Below are positions 58,276 through 64,000 of a stretch of 64,000 nucleotides of DNA, one piece after another. Each line of letters starts with the position of its first letter. The first letter of the stretch is position 1. This DNA comes from Cryobacterium zongtaii (GTDB lineage: Bacteria; Actinomycetota; Actinomycetes; Actinomycetales; Microbacteriaceae). The stretch lies in contig NZ_PPXD01000018.1 of NCBI RefSeq assembly GCF_002909375.1, positions 1-64,000 of the forward strand, given 5' to 3'. The translations under genes and the position numbers were made by a program. The notes below the pieces were generated by a model. It saw only the letters and a program-made list of their open reading frames with translations, was not told the DNA's origin and made no database searches.

Positions 58276-58824
58276 TTGCATTTTGCCCCTGACACCGAGG
58301 CGAGTCTGGCGTTCACGGTCGACCTCGCCAACACCGTCGCCGGCGCCACCAAAAGCGGTCTCGACGAGCTCGTCACGCCCGTCCAATTGACGGCGCTCTT
58401 TGTGGCCCACCGGTTCTCCGGCCGCCTCGATGGGACCGAGGCCGAACTGGCCGAGGTGCGCGCCACCCGTGAGCTGTTGCGCCACATCTGGCTCCTCGGC
58501 CGCGACGACGCGGCCGTGGAGCTGAACGCCATGTTGCGAAACGCCAGGGCCCTGCCCCGGTTGATGCGCCACGACGGACTCGACTGGCACCTGCACGCCA
58601 CCGACCCGGCTGCTCCGCTGGCCGAACGCATCCGGGTGGAGGTGGCCCTGGCCCTGGTCGATGTGATCCGCACCGACGAGACCGGCCGGCTGCGCGCCTG
58701 CGCGGCCCAGGACTGCGCCGGCGTTCTGGTGGATCTCTCCCGCAACGGCTCGAAGCGGTTCTGCAGCATCCGCTGCGGCAACCGGATGAATACCATCGCA
58801 TTCCGGCAGCGCGCCGCGGGCTAG
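58276..58824 (+). CDS. CGNR zinc-finger regulator
   Basis: This 182-residue protein starts at TTG with AAGGAG five bases upstream. It has an N-terminal ABATE domain (HFAPDTEASLAFTVDLANTVAG) and a C-terminal CGNR zinc finger (RACAAQDCAGVLVDLSRNGSKRFCSIRCGNRMNTIAFRQR), with four Cys and the CGNR motif. CGNR proteins are predicted stress-related transcription regulators. It is divergent from a DMT exporter gene, its likely target. Confidence 0.92.
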   Translation: MHFAPDTEASLAFTVDLANTVAGATKSGLDELVTPVQLTALFVAHRFSGRLDGTEAELAEVRATRELLRHIWLLGRDDAAVELNAMLRNARALPRLMRHDGLDWHLHATDPAAPLAERIRVEVALALVDVIRTDETGRLRACAAQDCAGVLVDLSRNGSKRFCSIRCGNRMNTIAFRQRAAG

Positions 58825-58825
58825 G

Positions 58826-60823
58826 TCAGGGGTGCGGCCGGCGCAGGAACAGCTGGCGCAGGGCTCGGATGAGCAGGATGAAGCCGACGAGGCCGATCGA
58901 GGCACCGAGGAAAGCGAACAGCCGCACCCCCGCCACGAGGTCAGGACCGGTGTCGGAGACCACCAGCACGATGCCCAGGCTGACGGCGGTGATGCCGATC
59001 AGTACTCCAATGGCTTCGGTGACGACCGAGCCGATCCACCACCTGTCATCGGGCTCGGCGAAGGCGCGGATGCGCAGGCTGAAGGTGCCCTTGGCCAGGG
59101 AAGAGCTGATGGTCTCCAGCCGACGCGGCAGCCGACGCGCCGTGGCCTGCAACACGGCGGCCTGCGCCTGGAGCGAACCGAGAAGGCTCTTGGGAGTGAC
59201 GAGCCGCCGCAGAAAATGCGGCACCCTGGCCAGCGCCGTTTCCACCATGTCGAAGTCGGGGTCGAGGATGTCCAGGCAGCGTTCCAGGGTGATCAGGGAC
59301 CGCAGCGCCTGGCCCAGCGAGGTCGGCACGGCCAGGTGGTGGTCGCGGATGGTGTCCAGCATCGCGGCGAAGATCGAGCCGTTGGCGCTGTGCCGGTTCA
59401 ACGTCAGCACGCGGCCCAGGTCGCGTTGCAGCGAGAGGATGTCGGCATCCGGCGGCGCCTCCACCACCAGCAGCAGGGCATCCGTCGTGGCGATATCGTC
59501 GTCGTTCGTCGCCGCGAGCAGCAGCGTCACCAGGCCCTCCCGCATGCTGCGCTCCAGCACGCCCACGTTGCCGAAGTCGATCATGCCCAGCATGCCGTCG
59601 GCCCGCAGCATCAGATTGCCGGGGTGCAGGTCGGCGTGGAAGATGCCCGTCACGATCACCTGCTCGAGAACCGCATCCAGCAGGGCCGCGGCGAGCGCCC
59701 CACGATCCTCGGGGTCCATCCGGCTCAGCCGGTCGCCCGCGGCGTTCAGCGGGAGACCGTCGATGAGGTCCATGGTCAGCAACCGGCGGGAGCTGGCCTC
59801 GGCGTACACGCGGGGCACCACGAGGACCTCGTTCTCCGCCGACGACGCCACCACGCTGCCGATCTGTTGGGTGCTGCTGAACTCGATGCGGTAGTCCAGC
59901 TCGTCTCGCAGCGACCGGCCGAAGCCCTCGGCCAGGGTCACCACGCCGAAGTCGCGCCCCCAGCTGGTCTGGTTCTCAATGCGCTGCGCGAGCCTGACGA
60001 TGATGTCGATGTCCGCGGCGACCTGAGCCGCCGCGGCCGGTCGTTGCACCTTGAGCACCACTCGGGTGCCGTCCAGCAGGGTTCCGGCGTGTACCTGAGC
60101 GACGGATGCCGCCGCGAGCGGCAGTGCGTCGACCTGACTGAACACGGTCTCCAGCGGGCCGCCGATCTCGGCCTCGATCACCTGACGGATAGCCGGCCAC
60201 GGCAGCGTCGCCGCGCCGGACTGTAGCGAGGCGAGCGCCCGGGTGTAGCTGGCCGGCAACAGGTCGCGCCGGGTGGAGAGCAGCTGGCCGAGTTTCACGA
60301 AGGTGACACCGGCCTCGTTGATGGCCGAGACGAGGGCATCCGGGGTGCGCCCGCCCTTCTTACCTTCGCGGGGAGCGCCGCCTGCCCTCTCGTTGAGGAT
60401 CCAGCCGATGCCGTGTTTGGAGAGCAGCGTGAGGATCTGCAGGTAACGCTTGGTGCGCCGGCGCCGGTGCAGGGCCGCCCGGAAGGCGTCGATCGGGTTG
60501 GCGGCAGTGGTGGGCCAGAGCGCCTCGGTGGCCACCAGCATGGCCATGCCGAGCGCGAAGACCCAGCCGAACGCGAGGGCCACGAAGAGCAGCACGACCA
60601 CGATCGGCACCGTGGGCGTGCCGTCGGCGGCGATCACCTGGGCCTGAATCGAGACGAAGTAGGCGAACGGCCAGCACCCGACGAAGACCAGCAGGCCCAC
60701 CAGGAAGGTGCGCAGCCAGCCCACCGTGGTGCCGAGCAGGGAGCGGGTGGCGAATCCGATGGCGACGGAAAAAACGAGGGCGACCAGGATGATGACGACC
60801 CACGTCCAAAACGATTCCAACAA
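58826..60823 (-). CDS. AarF/UbiB-family atypical protein kinase
   Basis: This 665-residue protein has two or three N-terminal membrane helices (FWTWVVIILVALVFSVAIGFA, TFLVGLLVFVGCWPFAYFV). The UbiB KxGQ motif is FVKLGQLLSTRRDLLP, the A-rich loop is PLAAASVAQVHAGTL, the catalytic Lys is in RVVLKVQRP, and FHADLHPGNLMLRADGMLGMIDFGNVG completes the kinase core. Two C-terminal helices follow. The family acts as ATPases or kinases in quinone or lipid metabolism. In Actinobacteria the partner pathway is probably menaquinone. Confidence 0.93.
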   Translation of the reverse strand: MLESFWTWVVIILVALVFSVAIGFATRSLLGTTVGWLRTFLVGLLVFVGCWPFAYFVSIQAQVIAADGTPTVPIVVVLLFVALAFGWVFALGMAMLVATEALWPTTAANPIDAFRAALHRRRRTKRYLQILTLLSKHGIGWILNERAGGAPREGKKGGRTPDALVSAINEAGVTFVKLGQLLSTRRDLLPASYTRALASLQSGAATLPWPAIRQVIEAEIGGPLETVFSQVDALPLAAASVAQVHAGTLLDGTRVVLKVQRPAAAAQVAADIDIIVRLAQRIENQTSWGRDFGVVTLAEGFGRSLRDELDYRIEFSSTQQIGSVVASSAENEVLVVPRVYAEASSRRLLTMDLIDGLPLNAAGDRLSRMDPEDRGALAAALLDAVLEQVIVTGIFHADLHPGNLMLRADGMLGMIDFGNVGVLERSMREGLVTLLLAATNDDDIATTDALLLVVEAPPDADILSLQRDLGRVLTLNRHSANGSIFAAMLDTIRDHHLAVPTSLGQALRSLITLERCLDILDPDFDMVETALARVPHFLRRLVTPKSLLGSLQAQAAVLQATARRLPRRLETISSSLAKGTFSLRIRAFAEPDDRWWIGSVVTEAIGVLIGITAVSLGIVLVVSDTGPDLVAGVRLFAFLGASIGLVGFILLIRALRQLFLRRPHP

Positions 60824-60876
60824 CCCGTGCCCCGCAATCTCTCGCCGTTGGGGCTCAGGCTACCGCGCTGTTGAAG

Positions 60877-61407
60877 TCAGTGCAGCAGGAGTGCATACCG
60901 CACCATGTCCCGGGGTGTTCCGCCCACAGACCGCCAGGCCGGCATCAGCTCGGCGCGCTCGAAACCGGCGCGCTCGGCGGTGCGGGCGGAGCCCATGTTC
61001 CAGGGCTCCACGTAGAGTTCGAGCCGCGCCAGCGCCGGCAGGGTGCCGGCCCAGTCGACCAGCGCTCCGAGCGCCGCGGCCGCGTGGCCCTGACGGCGAG
61101 CGGTGGGGCGGATCCAGTAGCCCACGCTGGCGGAGCCGGGGTCGGCGCGCGGCCAGAGTCCGATCTGGCCGACGGCCCGGTCGGCCGGATCGGCGATGGC
61201 GAACGAGTAGCCCTCCCCGGTGCGGGACCGTTCGTGCTGCCGGTCGATGAAGGCCAGCGCGGCAGCGTGATCATTGGTGGCAGGCACGCTGGTGATCAGC
61301 GGAATCAGCTCGTCCCCCGATGCCTCTTGGATCAGCGGCGCATCCGTGGCCCTGAAGGCACGGAGGGTGACGCCGTCGCCGGGCACAACGGGCAGCCGCA
61401 GCGTCAC
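60877..61407 (-). CDS. GNAT-family N-acetyltransferase (RimJ-like)
   Basis: This 176-residue protein starts at GTG overlapping the stop of the upstream gene (GTGA). It contains VTLRAFRATDAPLIQEASGD, GEGYSFAIADPADRAVGQIGLWPRADPGSASVGYWIRPTARRQGHAAAALGAL (acetyl-CoA pyrophosphate loop RRQGHA) and LYVEPWNMGSARTAERAGFERAE. This is the RimJ/RimL subgroup that acetylates N-terminal or side-chain amines. The acceptor is unknown. Confidence 0.9.
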   Translation of the reverse strand: MTLRLPVVPGDGVTLRAFRATDAPLIQEASGDELIPLITSVPATNDHAAALAFIDRQHERSRTGEGYSFAIADPADRAVGQIGLWPRADPGSASVGYWIRPTARRQGHAAAALGALVDWAGTLPALARLELYVEPWNMGSARTAERAGFERAELMPAWRSVGGTPRDMVRYALLLH

Positions 61408-61832
61408 GCGGCGCTCCGGGCCATCAGGGTGAACGCCGCGGTGGCACGCGGGTTGTCGGCCGGGCACTCGCTGCGGAAGCGGCGGGTGGCCACCCCGGCC
61501 TCGTAGGATGCGAACTCGATGTCGAAACCCGACCCAAGCTGCACGGCCAACCGCATCGCCAGGCGGATGCCGGTGGCGGTGAACTCGGCGGCCAGCTCCG
61601 GGGTGCGCCAGCCGAAGTCCTCGGTCAGCGCGTCGTAGTAGTCGATCTCCCAGCGGATCAGATCGGTGACCAGGGCGGCATCGAGCTGCGTGGCAGCGTA
61701 CACGACGGGGTGCGGGCACCAGAGCACCGTGCCGGCGTAGTCGGGCAGGAGGCGCACGAGCACCGCCGACGATGACGTGGACTCACTGACGCAGTCGTCG
61801 ATCGACCGGCCAGCCCTCTTCTCACGTTGCAT
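61404..61832 (-). CDS. Hypothetical cytoplasmic protein
   Basis: This 142-residue protein from MQREKRAGRSIDDCVSESTS has the core PDYAGTVLWCPHPVVYAATQLDAALVTDLIRWEIDYYDALTEDFGWRTPELAAEFTATGIRLAMRLAVQLG. It contains no signal or membrane segment. No family was recognised by name, but the Trp/Tyr-rich conserved-looking core suggests a real folded domain. Its stop overlaps the acetyltransferase start, so the two form a unit. Confidence 0.75.
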   Translation of the reverse strand: MQREKRAGRSIDDCVSESTSSSAVLVRLLPDYAGTVLWCPHPVVYAATQLDAALVTDLIRWEIDYYDALTEDFGWRTPELAAEFTATGIRLAMRLAVQLGSGFDIEFASYEAGVATRRFRSECPADNPRATAAFTLMARSAA

Positions 61833-61948
61833 GATCGCGCTCCCCCCAGCGTGCTGCCGTCTCTCACATTCCCCGGTACCTACGATTTCAGGTGTCGATG
61901 ATCTGCGCAATTCGCGGCGGGTGCGCTGCTAGATTGCAGCGGGGGTTG

Positions 61949-62740
61949 ATGATGACGATCAAAACAGGCCGGGTCGCGGCTGCGCTGCTGACCGTGGCGA
62001 TGTTGAGCGGATGCACGGCAGTCGGTATGCGCGAGCCGACCGCCACTCCCACGCCCGGCGCCGCTGCCGATCGGCGCGGCCTGGCCCCCGGCATCGTCGT
62101 CGCGACGGGCACCTTCACAGGGTTCGTCGACGGTAGCGGCACCACCGCGCCCCGCCCCGAGGTGCAGGGCACGATCGAGGTGTCCACGCACAACGGTCGG
62201 TTGATGGTGAGCCTGCTCGACCTCGACGTCGGCCCGGTGGCGAACACCACCATCCTCGAGCTGAATGCCGTCGACGGCAACGCGACCAGCGGTGACTTCA
62301 GGGTCGCGACGAGCTACCTGGGCGACAGCGAGGTCACCACGGCCACGACGCAGACCTTCGACCTCGGCTACGACACCGAGATGGTGACCACGGACCCCAG
62401 CTGGATGCGCACGGCCGTGATCTGGGAACGGGTCGACGGCATCGGCACTCTCGGTCGTGCGCTGGCCACTGCCCCGCTCACCTGGACTCTGCCCGACCAA
62501 GACCCCGACCTGACCGTGACGGACGCCGGCGCTGGGGACCTGGCCAGGGGCGAGGTGCACTACGACAGCGCCGGCAACCCGTCGGCCTACGTCGTGGCAC
62601 CCCTCGACGCGCTGGAGACCATCGCCATCCGGTTCGGCATCACCGAGCACGACATTCTCTGGCTGAACCCGATGCGAGGCTATGGAATGGCGCGGGCCGG
62701 GGAGACCCTCAATCTGAGCCTGTATGAACGCGGCCGTTGA
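61949..62740 (+). CDS. Lipoprotein with C-terminal LysM-like domain
   Basis: This 263-residue protein has signal peptide AAALLTVAMLSGC (lipobox) and a beta-rich central domain of about 150 residues (GTIEVSTHNGRLMVSLLDLDVG). A C-terminal LysM module follows: YVVAPLDALETIAIRFGITEHDILWLNP...ARAGETLNLS. LysM binds peptidoglycan, so the protein is probably held at the cell wall as well as lipid-anchored. GCGGGGG precedes ATG 61949. Confidence 0.8.
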   Translation: MMTIKTGRVAAALLTVAMLSGCTAVGMREPTATPTPGAAADRRGLAPGIVVATGTFTGFVDGSGTTAPRPEVQGTIEVSTHNGRLMVSLLDLDVGPVANTTILELNAVDGNATSGDFRVATSYLGDSEVTTATTQTFDLGYDTEMVTTDPSWMRTAVIWERVDGIGTLGRALATAPLTWTLPDQDPDLTVTDAGAGDLARGEVHYDSAGNPSAYVVAPLDALETIAIRFGITEHDILWLNPMRGYGMARAGETLNLSLYERGR

Positions 62741-62751
62741 GCGCCGGCTAG

Positions 62752-63537
62752 CTAGCGTCCGCTGGTGCTGACCACCGGGGCTCCGCCGCAGGAAGAGGTC
62801 TGCGCCTCGGCGACTCGAGGGTCGTCCTCTGGCAGGGCGCCCGACACGGCGGTGTATCCATTGATGGCGGTGAGCCCGTCTGTCGACACCGTGATGCCCG
62901 TGGCCATCAGGGAATAGCTGTCGTCGCGGTTTTGGGTGACCTGGAGACCGTTCAACTCGACACCGCCTTCGACGTCGAGGCATCCCACCCCGGTGCCGTT
63001 GTCGTGGGTGTTCTGCATGTCGAAGGTGTACGGCCGGGCGTCCACACCGATGGGGGTCACGAACTCGCAGTCCACCAGCGCGTGCAGGGTGGCGCTGCGG
63101 CTGTCGTCGAGCACCGTCACGACCACACCATTGTGCAGTGTCGCCGTCCAGCCGTTGTGCCCGCCGGGGCCGGCCAGGTCGTCGGCGAGGGTGACGGTGG
63201 CGCCGGAGGCCGTGCTGATGCCGAAGGTGAACGGCGAGGTCGTCTCGTCGTACCACTCGGTGTCGTTCTCGCCGTCGCCGTCGACGTCGGCGATCTCAGC
63301 GCTGACCGCCTCGGCCGGCATCGACTCGGCCGTGGCGGGACAGCCCGTGGGCATGGCGACGGCGGGGTCGACCGACGAATCTGGTGTCGCATCCGCGGAG
63401 TCGCCGGGCTCGGCCGGCGTCACGGCGCTGGTCTGGGCCGCGCCGGATGCCGCGCACCCGGAGAGAGCAATGGCCAGGAACCCGGCGACGACGAAATACC
63501 GACCGGCGGTCCTGGTTTTCGAGTGAACGGTTGACAT
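62752..63537 (-). CDS. Lipoprotein with calcium-loop-like segment, function unknown
   Basis: This 261-residue protein has signal peptide FVVAGFLAIALSGC (lipobox) and an acidic linker. DVDGDGENDTEW (about residues 84-95) resembles a dockerin/EF-hand type calcium loop and is followed by TTSPFTFGISTASGATVTLADDLAG. Similar VCBS/FG-GAP-like exported proteins have this arrangement. Two Cys-bounded segments follow, CEFVTPIGVDARPYTFDMQN and GVGCLDVEGGVELNGLQVTQN. It is convergent with the LysM lipoprotein gene. Confidence 0.78.
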   Translation of the reverse strand: MSTVHSKTRTAGRYFVVAGFLAIALSGCAASGAAQTSAVTPAEPGDSADATPDSSVDPAVAMPTGCPATAESMPAEAVSAEIADVDGDGENDTEWYDETTSPFTFGISTASGATVTLADDLAGPGGHNGWTATLHNGVVVTVLDDSRSATLHALVDCEFVTPIGVDARPYTFDMQNTHDNGTGVGCLDVEGGVELNGLQVTQNRDDSYSLMATGITVSTDGLTAINGYTAVSGALPEDDPRVAEAQTSSCGGAPVVSTSGR

Positions 63538-63547
63538 CAGGATGATG

Positions 63548-64000
63548 CTACCGACGTTGTCTGGGGGGCCTCCGTGTTTCGGGCCCGCTTTCGGAGGCGA
63601 TTGCCAGCGTGGACTGCGGGCGGTGCCTGGAGAGCCCGACAACACCGTAGGCCGCGATCGCGCCGGCGATGACAAAGGCGATCAGGGCGTACGGCGGGGC
63701 CTCGGACGCCTCACCGAGCACGACGATGCCGATGCCGACCGCCACCAAGGGATCCACCACCGTGAGACCGGCGATCACCAGGTTGGGCGGACCCGTGGAG
63801 TACGCGACCTGCACGAACACACCGCCCACGACCGCCGCCGTGAGAATGCCGCCGACACACAGCAGGGTGAGCAGCGACAGGTCGCCGGCCACCAGCTGGG
63901 TGATGGTGAGTTTGGCCAGGGTGGCGACGAAGGCGTAGAGCACCCCGGCACCGAGCACGTAGGCCACGGCGGTGAGGCGGGCGCGGAGCAGCGTGAAGAT
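63548..64000 (-). CDS. DMT-family transporter, C-terminal part (runs off the window)
   Basis: The minus-strand frame is open to the window edge and shows at least five hydrophobic helices: YVLGAGVLYAFVATLAKL, LTLLCVGGILTAAVVGGVFVQVAY, NLVIAGLTVVDPLVAVGIGIVVLGEA and YALIAFVIAGAIAAYGVVGL. This is the second half of a DMT (EamA-like) transporter. A polar tail of about 25 residues follows. The N-terminal half lies beyond the window. Confidence 0.82.
   Translation of the reverse strand: MFTLLRARLTAVAYVLGAGVLYAFVATLAKLTITQLVAGDLSLLTLLCVGGILTAAVVGGVFVQVAYSTGPPNLVIAGLTVVDPLVAVGIGIVVLGEASEAPPYALIAFVIAGAIAAYGVVGLSRHRPQSTLAIASESGPETRRPPRQRR

Noticed and set aside
58832..60226. 464-codon plus-strand frame opposite the UbiB-like kinase
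   Set aside because: Antisense shadow. The composition (Gln/His/Arg-rich repeats) is typical of reversed high-GC coding DNA.

Overview
The window is high-GC DNA from an actinobacterium, most likely of the Microbacteriaceae. The evidence is a DUF222/HNH endonuclease tail, many lipobox lipoproteins, a CU044_5270/ECF sigma pair, an ECF42-type sigma factor with a DGPF (YCII) partner, tandem GAF-ANTAR regulators, a CueP-type protein and heavy GTG-start usage. The family assignment is an inference from gene content.

Layout. Bases 1-2300 hold the end of an HNH endonuclease, tRNA-Arg(CCG), and an FAD oxidoreductase gene flanked by two copies of a ~50 bp direct repeat, the first beginning at the tRNA 3' end. 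Bases 2322-33204 are an accessory region of visibly lower GC. It opens with a small serine recombinase gene (2322-2951, minus) and a 28 bp palindrome (3086-3113). A long series of small modules follows, usually one gene of 0.3-1.2 kb each (sometimes two). Modules are separated by a family of structured repeats that I call element A (43 bp) and element B (45 bp). Both are built from three copies of a 13 bp box (consensus TGTCTCGYAACCC) arranged forward-forward-reverse. The last two boxes form a 28 bp imperfect palindrome with a central AT or TA, which is the geometry of a serine-recombinase crossover site. About 16 clear A copies and 8 clear B copies are present. All point the same way, although the genes between them lie on both strands.

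The module genes include a P-loop kinase, many lipoproteins, small membrane proteins, an HXXEE protein, a YtrA-type GntR/membrane pair, an aminoglycoside-phosphotransferase-like kinase, an ECF sigma/CU044_5270 pair, a SecD-head-like lipoprotein and a membrane protein/winged-helix pair. The array is interrupted at about 23.1-29.1 kb by repeat-free DNA (MerR, ECF42/DGPF, DMT exporter/LysR). It resumes in decayed form to 33.2 kb, with a deleted second copy of the recombinase at 30246-30352, a MarR/VOC pair, a chloramphenicol acetyltransferase and a hydroxyurea/streptomycin-kinase-like protein. My leading hypothesis is an integron-like gene-cassette array served by a serine recombinase instead of a tyrosine integrase.

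Bases 34.3-64.0 kb look like ordinary chromosome: dinB (beside a truncated TetR gene), a large BTAD-nSTAND-WD40 regulator, a rifampin ADP-ribosyltransferase (arr), a GAF-ANTAR pair, an IMPACT-family protein, an operon of RibD-like reductase/PAP2 phosphatase/lipid kinase, CueP, a NYN-LOTUS protein, a beta-glucoside-type PTS EIIBCA with a strong terminator, thioredoxin, an ADC-family protein, an esterase, two small genes of 54 residues, a SUMF1-like protein, a neutral zinc metallopeptidase, a TetR/MFS efflux pair, a DMT transporter/CGNR pair, a UbiB-like kinase, an acetyltransferase and several lipoproteins. All functions come from sequence motifs read by eye. No database search or folding calculation was run.
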